The notes under the pieces are model-generated. The model worked only from the letters and a program-made list of their open reading frames with translations, was not told the DNA's origin and did not search any database. From a bacterium 1XD8-76 (GTDB lineage Bacteria > Bacillota > Clostridia > Lachnospirales > Lachnospiraceae), in NCBI GenBank assembly GCA_003611955.1, contig RAZE01000007.1, positions 90,048 to 154,047 of the forward strand: 64,000 nt of DNA, given 5' to 3'. Shown in pieces: positions 25,701 to 31,774 of the stretch. Positions within the stretch are counted from its first letter, which is position 1. Each line of letters opens with the position of its first letter. The position numbers were made by a program, and so were the translations under genes.

Positions 25701-25732
25701 AATCTCCTCTTTCCTTTCCGGCTTTTTTGCAC

Positions 25733-25763
25733 AAAAAAAGCCTGGATACATTACTGTCCAGAC
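25733..25763 (-). terminator. Leader terminator hairpin 2 ahead of panC
   Basis: Minus-strand GTCTGGA (25763-25757) pairs with TCCAGGC (25746-25740), followed by seven T. It ends about 20 bases before the panC ribosome binding site, so it must be bypassed for expression: a transcription attenuator rather than an ordinary terminator of an upstream gene. Confidence 0.65.
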
Positions 25764-25770
25764 ACACAAC

Positions 25771-25829
25771 AAAAAAATTCTTATCTGAAACGTGCCGCCT
25801 TTGACAGTGCAGCCATCTGTCGTAAGAAT
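25771..25829 (-). terminator. Leader terminator-like hairpin 1 ahead of panC
   Basis: Minus-strand ATTCTTA (25829-25823) pairs perfectly with TAAGAAT (25783-25777), followed by a T-run to 25771. An inner hairpin GACAG/CTGTC (25821-25803) is enclosed. Together with hairpin 2 it suggests a regulated leader RNA. Confidence 0.5.
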
Positions 25830-25941
25830 CCCGATCATTCGATCTATTCGCAGGCAAGGAGAAAACAGCCATGCCCGTATAAGTATTTCACTTATTATGT
25901 ATGCCGTGGTACAGTTCGTTTAGATACTGTCCGTGAAATAT

Positions 25942-25970
25942 CGTAGCACACGCGCCCCAAAAATGCAAGC
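25942..25970 (-). promoter_or_regulatory. Promoter of the panC operon
   Basis: Minus-strand TTGCAT followed by a 17-base spacer and TACGAT, placing the transcript start near 25936, about 235 bases ahead of the panC start codon. Confidence 0.5.
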
Positions 25971-25982
25971 GGCAAAATTCCT

Positions 25983-26012
25983 ATGACATTCGGCGGCGAC
26001 CTGTGTTATACT
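25983..26012 (+). promoter_or_regulatory. Promoter of the small alarmone synthetase gene
   Basis: ATGACA (25983-25988), an 18-base spacer and TATACT (26007-26012). A GGCGG/CCGCC hairpin lies in the short leader. Confidence 0.45.
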
Positions 26013-26060
26013 ATCAGACAAGGCGGCACACACCGCCCGACAGGAAAGGAAACAGATACC

Positions 26061-26750
26061 ATGATACAGACAGAACATCCGCAGTCATTCCGCAATATAT
26101 TGACAGACATTTTCGACGACGAATCCATCGACGCCTTCCAGAAGTTTATGGCAACTACCAAAGATTTGATGTCCTGCTACCGCTGCGCCATCATGGAGAT
26201 CGAGACGAAGTTCCGCGTTCTGGATGAGCGATTTTCCCTCGCCCACGACCGCAATCCGATCGACGATATCCAGAGCAGGCTAAAATCTCCGGAGAGCATC
26301 CGGGACAAACTGCTGCGCAAAAATCTTCCCTTCACTCCCGAGTCGATCGAAAAAAATATTTTTGATGTCGCAGGTGTGCGTATCGTCTGCTCCTTTGTGG
26401 ACGATATTTATATGCTCGCCGACTGTCTGCTGAAGCAGGACGACATTATCCTGATCAAAAGAAAAGACTATATTCAAAATCCGAAAGAAAACGGTTACCG
26501 CAGTCTGCACCTCATCGTGGAAGTGCCTATCTTTCTGCAGGATCAGAAAAAGCTTGTGAAAGTGGAAGTGCAGTTTCGGACGATCGCCATGGAATTCTGG
26601 GCGAATCTGGAACACCAGCTGCGCTATAAGAAAAATCTTTCCTCCGATATCGTTGAAAAGACGGCGGAACGCCTCAGCAGCTGTGCTCAACTGAGCGCCC
26701 ACCTGGATATGCAGATGCAGGAGATAAAAGATATGATAGAAAAAGAATGA
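26061..26750 (+). CDS. Small alarmone synthetase, GTP pyrophosphokinase RelQ/YjbM type
   Basis: Transfers pyrophosphate from ATP to GDP/GTP to make (p)ppGpp. From ATG 26061 (AGGAAAGGAAAC upstream) the protein has 229 residues: a synthetase domain only, with no HD hydrolase, TGS or ACT domain. Conserved pieces are RNPIDDIQSRLKSPESI, DVAGVRIVCSFVDDIYMLAD, the substrate-binding NPKENGYRSLHLIVEVP and VEVQFRTIAMEFWANLEHQL. It is alone on its strand between the pan operon and a convergent kinase-like gene. With the long Rel protein at 33.9-36.2 kb, the cell has at least two alarmone synthetases. Confidence 0.93.
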   Translation: MIQTEHPQSFRNILTDIFDDESIDAFQKFMATTKDLMSCYRCAIMEIETKFRVLDERFSLAHDRNPIDDIQSRLKSPESIRDKLLRKNLPFTPESIEKNIFDVAGVRIVCSFVDDIYMLADCLLKQDDIILIKRKDYIQNPKENGYRSLHLIVEVPIFLQDQKKLVKVEVQFRTIAMEFWANLEHQLRYKKNLSSDIVEKTAERLSSCAQLSAHLDMQMQEIKDMIEKE

Positions 26751-26772
26751 GGCGATTTCTCGCCTCTCTTTT
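26749..26772 (+). terminator. Terminator of the alarmone synthetase gene
   Basis: GAGGCGA (26749-26755) pairs with TCGCCTC (26760-26766) around a TTTC loop, followed by TCTTTTT. The stem begins at the stop codon. Confidence 0.8.
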
Positions 26773-26790
26773 TATGTAGCTCTCTGTATT

Positions 26791-27390
26791 TTAGCCCTTC
26801 ACCGCCGCCATCAGCAGCCTGATGCACAGCTCCATCCCCAGCTTCCCGCTGTCCATATAGAGCTCATAGTACTTTGGATTTCCCCACTCCCAGTCTGTCA
26901 CGGACTGATAGAAACCGCTTCTTCTCTTATCGTTCTTTTTCAGGGCGTTCTTCGCCTCCGCCTCGTTGAACCCCTCCTTCTCCATCGCCCTCCTCAGCCT
27001 TTTCTCGTTATCGGAGTGGATGAACACCCCCAGGTGATTTTCTTTTTCCCTGAGAATATAGCCTGCTGCACGCCCGACGATCACGCAGTTTCCTTTGTCT
27101 GCCGCCTCTTCAATGATGCGTTTTTCCTCCAGAAACAGTTTATCCGCCATGGAGAGATTTTTCTCGCCGGAATTTCCCCCCAGAGAAGTCTTGGAGAGAT
27201 TAAACAGCCAGCCGCCCGGGCTTCTCTCATCGAGCCCTGATATCTGGAAATGTGGAATCTGCAGATTCTTCGCGGCTTCCATCAGGATATTTCTGTCGTA
27301 CAGTTTATAGCCCAGTGCCTCCGCCAGTTTTTTCCCTATCTCATTTCCTCCGCTGGCGTATTTTCGTTCAATTGTCACAATATTATACAT
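26791..27390 (-). CDS. Cytidylate kinase-like family protein
   Basis: 199 residues related to the cytidylate-kinase-like P-loop family common in Clostridia. The N-terminal nucleotide-binding region is ERKYASGGNEIGKKLAEALG, a P-loop variant (family version GR.fGSGG.eIgk.lA). Other conserved stretches are YDRNILMEAAK, the NCVIVGRAAGYILREKENHL block and FIHSDNEKRLRRAMEKEGF. It is not the housekeeping Cmk, which has a different layout. The start at 27390 follows GGGGGAGAAAATATGTAT with ATG. The true substrate is not established for the family. Confidence 0.85.
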   Translation of the reverse strand: MYNIVTIERKYASGGNEIGKKLAEALGYKLYDRNILMEAAKNLQIPHFQISGLDERSPGGWLFNLSKTSLGGNSGEKNLSMADKLFLEEKRIIEEAADKGNCVIVGRAAGYILREKENHLGVFIHSDNEKRLRRAMEKEGFNEAEAKNALKKNDKRRSGFYQSVTDWEWGNPKYYELYMDSGKLGMELCIRLLMAAVKG

Positions 27391-27452
27391 ATTTTCTCCC
27401 CCTTTCCGGTCATTATGCTTATAACTTCATTATACTACGCTTTTCAAATTTC

Positions 27453-28366
27453 TCAAACAGTTTTTTCCTGTCTTTCTATCTGCACAGCCTCATATATCTG
27501 TTTCACATCATAATTCCCCACCTGACGCTGGATCCTTATAACATTTTCCACCGCTTCAAGTTCTTCCTCCAGTTCTTCCGCGATGACCTCCGCAGGTTTG
27601 TTCTTCAGAAGTTTCTTACATACGGTCTCTATCAGATGTGACGCCCTTTCTTTTTCTATTCCTTTTTCTATTCCTTTTTCTATTCCTTCCTCTATACCTT
27701 CCAGCTTCATATCCATAAAGGCCTTACACATATCGTATCTCCTCTCTCCGTTCTCCACGATCTCATACTCCTCTCCGACCCGGACTTTCGCTATGACCTC
27801 GATCAATTCCCGCGTATCGTCATCTAACCGACTGTAAGCCTCCCGATTCTCCTGAAGAATTCTTCCCAGTTCCTCCTCCACCTCCAACAGATCATGCAGG
27901 CACCTCGCCCCGTCCCAGGGATGCTCCATGCCGCAGTACACCACAAGCGTAATGACCGGCATGAACTTCTCATCTTTCTCCATGCCTGAAAGAAATCCAT
28001 CCGTCCCCGCTCTCAGGTCCTTTTTTCTGTCATGCTCTCTTTTCTTCTGTCTCCATTGCTTCTGATAGTTCAGACTCTCCGACAGCATATTCCGCACTAC
28101 CATATGGTAATCCACATAGTTCTGGTTCTCCACCGCCAGTATATGGATCAGCCTGCCCCGCCACATCCGGACCTTATCCACAACTGTCCTGAAATCTTTC
28201 CGGACGCTGGCCTCCTTTCCCAGATAGACCGCCTGCGCATCCGCAGGCTCCAGTTCCCCTGGCTTTATCACCTGCCTGCCCCGAAAGAGCGCGCCGTTCA
28301 CCTGATCGGCAAACCGCTCATTGTCATCCAGATAAAATCAAACTGGTATTCATCCGATTTTCCCAT
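27453..28366 (-). pseudogene. Rpn-family PD-(D/E)XK nuclease (putative transposase-like), frameshifted near its 5' end
   Basis: The intended start is ATG 28366 behind AGGGAGG, encoding MGKSDEYQFD; this frame soon stops, and the rest continues in another frame as ERFADQVNGALFRGRQVIKP to the stop at 27453. The break lies near 28335-28345, where GATTTTATCTGG would read DYLDD if two T were absent. The body has the family features: a nuclease core with LIHILAVENQ (E-x-Q), VITLVVYCGMEHPWDG, and C-terminal GIEKGIEKGIEK repeats. The 282 residues after the break are otherwise intact, so the damage is recent or a base-call problem. Rpn proteins promote recombination in E. coli; the role here is unknown. 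Confidence 0.75.
27650..27697. repeat. 12-bp tandem repeats in the Rpn-like gene
   Basis: Three copies of CTTTTTCTATTC plus a diverged fourth encode the repeated GIEK tetrapeptides near the C-terminus, a region known to vary in length in this family. Confidence 0.8.
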
Positions 28367-28555
28367 TTGTTTTCCTCCCTTATTCTGTTTTATCATATAA
28401 GGGACTCGTGCAAGAAACAGATGATTTGTCACAGACATGAGATCAGAACTTCAGATTCCCAGATATGTTTGTATGGAAAATGATAGCACATTCAGTATAC
28501 TTTGTAAAGTAATTTTATGGTAAGCTATCCCCCGTGTTATTTTAATGGTAAATCA

Positions 28556-28605
28556 GACAGTCATAACAGATAATACTCATCAAAAGACTATCTGTTATGA
28601 CTGTC
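28556..28605. repeat. Perfect 17-bp inverted repeat in an intergenic region
   Basis: GACAGTCATAACAGATA (28556-28572) faces its exact complement TATCTGTTATGACTGTC (28589-28605) across a 16-base loop, followed on the plus strand by TTTCTTCC. The gap from 28367 to 28696 holds no gene that I can support. The hairpin may be a terminator, a small mobile inverted-repeat element or a small RNA. Confidence 0.6.
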
Positions 28606-28696
28606 TTTCTTCCTGAAAACAAAAAAATCAGCGAATTAGTTTCCTACGGCAATTCTTATTTTAATCACTTCTTTATTGAGTAAGCAGAACATGTCA

Positions 28697-29041
28697 TCAT
28701 CTGTCATTTCTTCTCAAGGTAATCACCGCATGGCATATCAAACCAAATACAAAAGAAAAACAGCCGCCGCCAAATAATGACGCCCCCAGTCTCTCCTTTT
28801 TTTCATATGTTTCCATTTTTGTTATTACCTCCTTCGCAAAATCGTCCATATGGACTCCAAAGAGAAAGCAAATTTTTTTCAATGTATTTAAATCGGGTTC
28901 ATTGGCATCTCTCTCCCAATTCGATAACGCCTGCCGGGTAACATGCAATTCCCCGGCTAATTCTTCCTGTGTCATTCCTGATTGCGTTCGCAGATGACGT
29001 ATTTGCTTTCCTGTCGTGATATCTGTCTGTTCCTGGTTCAA
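28697..29041 (-). CDS. XRE-family regulator with C-terminal membrane segment
   Basis: 114 residues. A Cro/CI helix-turn-helix (KQIRHLRTQSGMTQEELAGE, then LHVTRQALSNWERDANEPDL) is followed by LKKICFLFGVHMDDFAKEVI and a C-terminal hydrophobic stretch (GASLFGGGCFSFVFGLICHA) that may be a membrane anchor. The start is a TTG codon at 29041, placed by a strong AAAGGAGG ribosome binding site; no in-frame ATG fits. It is similar in layout to the regulator at 15525-16046. Targets are unknown. Confidence 0.8.
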   Translation of the reverse strand: MNQEQTDITTGKQIRHLRTQSGMTQEELAGELHVTRQALSNWERDANEPDLNTLKKICFLFGVHMDDFAKEVITKMETYEKKERLGASLFGGGCFSFVFGLICHAVITLRRNDR

Positions 29042-29127
29042 AAGAGTTCCTCCTTTCCGATACTGATTCTATCAATGATATCTCGCAATAGCCAGCAAGG
29101 AACGCTTGCATTTCGCAAGATGTTGCA

Positions 29128-29265
29128 TTATCTTCTGAAACTTCTTCCATTTGCATGGAAATTCAGATCGTTCTTGTATTCCCCAATCTGACGAGACGAT
29201 ATTTCTCCGGTTAAGGCCGCCTCAATATTTTTCAACAAAGTTGTTTCAATCCCCAAAAAAGGCAT
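29128..29265 (-). CDS. Small ORF, 45 residues, unknown
   Basis: An ATG at 29265 opens a frame encoding MPFLGIETTLLKNIEAALTG then EISSRQIGEYKNDLNFHANG, ending at 29128. Composition looks protein-like, but the RBS (GGGGAT) is weak and the ATG sits in the tail of a terminator-like hairpin. It may be the 3' end of a larger lost gene rather than a functional small protein. Confidence 0.3.
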   Translation of the reverse strand: MPFLGIETTLLKNIEAALTGEISSRQIGEYKNDLNFHANGRSFRR

Positions 29266-29304
29266 AAAAATCCCCGGCAGTAAAATACTTTTACCACCGG
29301 GATT
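29266..29304 (-). terminator. Terminator of a short transcription unit
   Basis: Minus-strand AATCCCGG...GGTAAAA folds onto TTTTACTGCC...GGGGATT with a small bulge and is followed by TTTTTAT. It closes the short unit starting from the promoter at 29396-29401. Confidence 0.55.
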
Positions 29305-29319
29305 TATTCCGATATAGTT

Positions 29320-29343
29320 TTATTTAAGAATACCCTGCCGCAT
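29320..29343 (-). CDS. Seven-codon ORF MRQGILK in a short transcription unit
   Basis: ATG at 29343 has GAGGAG ten bases upstream and encodes MRQGILK before TAA. It lies between a consensus promoter and a terminator, so a transcript of about 100 bases is expected. It could be a tiny leader peptide, a regulatory RNA with incidental ORF, or the surviving start of a deleted gene. Confidence 0.3.
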   Translation of the reverse strand: MRQGILK

Positions 29344-29372
29344 ATCTTTTAACTCCTCGTATATACGGCGTT

Positions 29373-29401
29373 ATCGTATCAAAATGCCGGTTAAATGTCA
29401 A
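29373..29401 (-). promoter_or_regulatory. Consensus promoter of a short transcript
   Basis: Minus-strand TTGACA (29401-29396), a 17-base spacer and TACGAT (29378-29373). No full-length gene follows; only a seven-codon ORF and a terminator. Confidence 0.55.
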
Positions 29402-29547
29402 GGATCCCCCTGCACCTGAACCATCCCCGGCAGCATAATGCCCTTGTTCACTGTATCGAGAACCTTGTCAGGACCATCCGAAAGATGCCCACTGACAAAG
29501 TTGAATTCAACCTCGCTTAAGATACCTGTGCACCAATTTATCCGCAT
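29398..29547 (-). CDS. Small ORF, 49 residues, probable gene remnant
   Basis: ATG at 29547 opens a frame encoding MRINWCTGILSEVEFNFVSG then HLSDGPDKVLDTVNKGIMLP, ending at 29398. No RBS is visible, and the stop overlaps the TTGACA of the downstream promoter. The composition resembles a protein C-terminus, so it is probably the tail of a deleted gene. Confidence 0.25.
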   Translation of the reverse strand: MRINWCTGILSEVEFNFVSGHLSDGPDKVLDTVNKGIMLPGMVQVQGDP

Positions 29548-29570
29548 AGCGGGGTGGGACTTAAGCCCCT

Positions 29571-29606
29571 ATAAAAAGAGCGCATAAATTGTTTTCTATA
29601 CGCTCT
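29571..29606 (-). terminator. Terminator after the DUF5714 gene
   Basis: Minus-strand AGAGCGTATA (29606-29597) pairs with TATGCGCTCT (29586-29577), followed by TTTTTAT, about 40 bases past the stop of the DUF5714 gene. Confidence 0.75.
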
Positions 29607-29647
29607 GACACCGTGTTGTTTACTGTTATTAACTGATAAACAAAAAT

Positions 29648-30340
29648 CTAAAGATTTGCTTTTGCAAAGGGACAACGCTTCCCAATACATTGATTATTTT
29701 GTGCGGAATGTTTGCAGATGATTTCTGATTTCTCCATTCCCACGTTAAAATTATCTGCCGTAAAATCGATTGCCGAGAGTATAGATAAATAAGAATCCCT
29801 TTTACAGCACCGCGGTCCGCCAATCTGCCCTATTTTGTCAAGCGATTTTGCCGTCATCCGGTGTGAAAGACCGAATGGTTCCTCCGTCAGGGGCGTAGAT
29901 TCGGAAATGATTGAAACAAACATTCCTGTGCTGATACCTGCTCCGCAGGCTCCCCAAAAACCGCAGGCACCTCCGGGAACACTCTTGCCGCGATTCAACA
30001 TTTCCGCCAACGATGTTTCCAAATTTATATTTCCGCCGGCGTTTTTATAAGCTGTAAGAAGCGCCGCTCCGACCATAACATGATGCTCCGGCCCATGCAT
30101 ATGACAGAAAGGCAATGCCATCATTTTTTCGATAATTTCCACCGGATTTTTCGATGTCTCAGCCAGACACAAACCTGTCACTGTATCCATGCCCGCAGTA
30201 TGACATTCATTGCAGACATAATGACCATGAATACATCTGGTCTTGCTGTGTTCTTTCTTATGGCATACCGCACACTCCATAAATTCATCTTTCTCAAGAT
30301 ATTCAAGCGGTGCGCTGCAGATTAAACATTCTTCTTTCAT
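29648..30340 (-). CDS. DUF5714-type cysteine-rich protein
   Basis: 230 residues starting at ATG 30340 behind GGAGATAATT. The N-terminus has paired cysteines (MKEECLICSAPLEYLEKDEF, MECAVCHKKEH, HYVCNECH) suited to zinc or iron-sulfur binding. The body carries His/Cys motifs (MMALPFCHMHGPEHHVMVGA) and a Gly-rich stretch PGGACGFWGACGAGISTGMF. The C-terminus ends in more cysteines (CKHSAQNNQCIGKRCPF). The family accompanies radical-SAM or corrinoid genes in some methanogens and Clostridia, but no such gene is adjacent here. The gene downstream of it on the transcript side ends at a clear terminator; the upstream neighbour is another Cys-rich small protein 21 bases away, so the two are one operon. 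Confidence 0.75.
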   Translation of the reverse strand: MKEECLICSAPLEYLEKDEFMECAVCHKKEHSKTRCIHGHYVCNECHTAGMDTVTGLCLAETSKNPVEIIEKMMALPFCHMHGPEHHVMVGAALLTAYKNAGGNINLETSLAEMLNRGKSVPGGACGFWGACGAGISTGMFVSIISESTPLTEEPFGLSHRMTAKSLDKIGQIGGPRCCKRDSYLSILSAIDFTADNFNVGMEKSEIICKHSAQNNQCIGKRCPFAKANL

Positions 30341-30361
30341 AATTATCTCCAAAGCTTTCCA

Positions 30362-30700
30362 TTACTGATGCTCTTTCCTCAATATTTCATGCGGAGCCTC
30401 AATTTCATTCGCAATCGTATGTTCTGTTAATTCAGACAGTAGTTTTATTTTCGCATTGATGACAGGCCGCATACAGTTCGGAACATGTTCCTGATGAGCC
30501 CTGTGAATAGCCACACATTCTTTGCAGTTGCCATGATATCGGCAGGCTTTCTTGCATGGACAATGGTCTTTATCTTTAAACTCCTCTCTAAAAGCAGAAG
30601 CAAACTCTTCCTGCAAGCGCAATCCCTCCTGCCTGTTTCCTTTGTGGAATTGCTCCATCGCATCCAATTCTTTTTGATTGCCCTCAATAATCATCCTCAT
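30362..30700 (-). CDS. Small cysteine-rich protein of unknown function
   Basis: 112 residues from ATG 30700 behind AAAGGAG. The N-terminal half is helical and acidic (MEQFHKGNRQEGLRLQEEFA). The central part has a cluster of five cysteines (HCPCKKACRYHGNCKECVAI) that looks like a metal- or cluster-binding site, followed by HRAHQEHVPNC. It precedes the DUF5714 gene by 21 bases in the same direction and probably acts with it. The pair may handle a metal cofactor or methyl group; that is speculation from composition only. Confidence 0.65.
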   Translation of the reverse strand: MRMIIEGNQKELDAMEQFHKGNRQEGLRLQEEFASAFREEFKDKDHCPCKKACRYHGNCKECVAIHRAHQEHVPNCMRPVINAKIKLLSELTEHTIANEIEAPHEILRKEHQ

Positions 30701-30809
30701 ATACTCCTTTGATTTCGTTAAACAGATCATCTGCAAATCTTCATATTCCGCTGTTCTTTTCAGAAATAAAAATTACTATTTCCAAAGCATCTCTCGCCAA
30801 TAACCATGG

Positions 30810-31490
30810 CTATGCATGGTTGCCAGTTTCCCAGCACCACTTTGCAATCTTTTCAATCAAAGCGGCATCAACCTTGCCATAAGGTATACGGATAGTTCCC
30901 TTGTCGGTTTTGTAGCCCCGGAGCTCTTCCGCAAAGTGTATTACCGCCTCAGGCCCCGGATAAAAGCCGATATGCTCCTTTGAAGCAGCAAAGTGCAGAA
31001 TATTATGCTTTTTCCAGTAAGTCGGCATACTCCACGAGATACGTTCCTCCGCTTCTGGCAGTGCACTGCGAAGAATTTGACGGATATACTGCAGTTCCTT
31101 CTGCTTATCCGCTTCCTGACTCAAAATATATTCCTCGATCGTCTTTGGCTTTTCACCACAGTAATGGCTCTGCCCTTTTTTCTTAAATTCCCTTCCACAT
31201 TTGGGACATTTCCACATGGATATTTCCCCTCTTTCTCTCTCCTGAATGACCACTTCAACAATATCGCCGAAACTTTTACCAATCTGCCTGCGTATCTGCC
31301 TGGTAATGCCGATAATATAGCTGGTGGTGCCCATTTTTACAACCTGTCCCTGGTATGGAATGCCATCAAAAGCGGCGTTTACCGGCAAGCGGCCTTTGCC
31401 AAATAGTTCTTTGATATCATAAGGCACTTCTACATAGGCGGCATCCATATTTTCATTTTGAAGTATCGTTGCGCTAAATTTTAATTCCAC
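30810..31490 (-). CDS. DUF1905 + zinc ribbon + DUF1801 fusion protein
   Basis: 226 residues with three parts: an N-terminal DUF1905 beta-barrel (MELKFSATILQNENMDAAYV, VNAAFDGIPYQGQVVKMG), a central zinc ribbon (MWKCPKCGREFKKKGQSHYC, about residues 93-112) and a C-terminal DUF1801 domain (ERISWSMPTYWKKHNILHFA, HIGFYPGPEAVIHF). The second and third parts match the stand-alone protein at 14078-14503, with which it shares the start-like MW.CPKCGREFK. The start is GTG at 31490 behind GGAGGAGGG. The function is unknown; the fusion supports a joint role of DUF1905 and DUF1801. Confidence 0.85.
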   Translation of the reverse strand: MELKFSATILQNENMDAAYVEVPYDIKELFGKGRLPVNAAFDGIPYQGQVVKMGTTSYIIGITRQIRRQIGKSFGDIVEVVIQERERGEISMWKCPKCGREFKKKGQSHYCGEKPKTIEEYILSQEADKQKELQYIRQILRSALPEAEERISWSMPTYWKKHNILHFAASKEHIGFYPGPEAVIHFAEELRGYKTDKGTIRIPYGKVDAALIEKIAKWCWETGNHA

Positions 31491-31549
31491 ATTACCCTCC
31501 TCCAGCGGTTATCACCGTGCTGATATTAAAATCCTTTTCACTGCAGGTA

Positions 31550-31724
31550 CTATTTTCTCAATATTTCATCCATCTTTTTACCCTTTGCCAGTTCATCCAC
31601 CAGCTTATCCCAATATCTGATTTCCTGCATCAAAGGATCCTGAATATTTTCCACACGCTCGCCGCCTATCGTTCCCTGGATAAACCTTTGCAAAATTCAT
31701 TCCAAATACTTTCTCATTTTTCAT
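31550..31724 (-). pseudogene. DUF2200 family gene remnant with internal deletion
   Basis: ATG at 31724 starts [17 protein letters not shown], the usual beginning of DUF2200 proteins. After that the frame breaks, and the conserved C-terminus appears in another frame as [20 protein letters not shown] then [18 protein letters not shown] with a stop at 31550. The middle (about 60 residues, normally with a KKGRTKEEVDEII-like segment) is missing. It is a clear deletion derivative in the gap between the DUF1905/1801 gene and hemZ. Confidence 0.7.
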
Positions 31725-31774
31725 TACGCAATCCCCAATAATCTCACATCTTTACAGACAACAATTTCGAATTG

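Larger units (their letters stand above)
25733..25936 (-). promoter_or_regulatory. panC leader, candidate riboswitch or attenuator
   Basis: About 200 bases of transcribed leader separate the predicted start site from the terminator hairpins. Further hairpins are visible upstream of them (ACAGT/ACTGT near the 5' end; ATAAGT/ACTTAT in the middle). I do not recognise FMN, TPP, cobalamin or T-box signatures. The described pan RNA motif of pantothenate operons is a candidate that I could not confirm by eye. Confidence 0.4.

Noticed and set aside
25733..25936. T-box or TPP/FMN riboswitch ahead of panC
   Set aside because: No T-box sequence (AGGGTGGnACCGCG) and no TPP or FMN core motif was seen; only the attenuator-like hairpins are supported.
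27650..27697. CRISPR-like short repeats
   Set aside because: The 12-bp units are directly adjacent without spacers and encode GIEK repeats of the Rpn protein; they are coding tandem repeats.
27453..28366. Insertion sequence
   Set aside because: Rpn-type proteins are sometimes labelled transposases, but no terminal inverted repeats or target duplications flank the gene.
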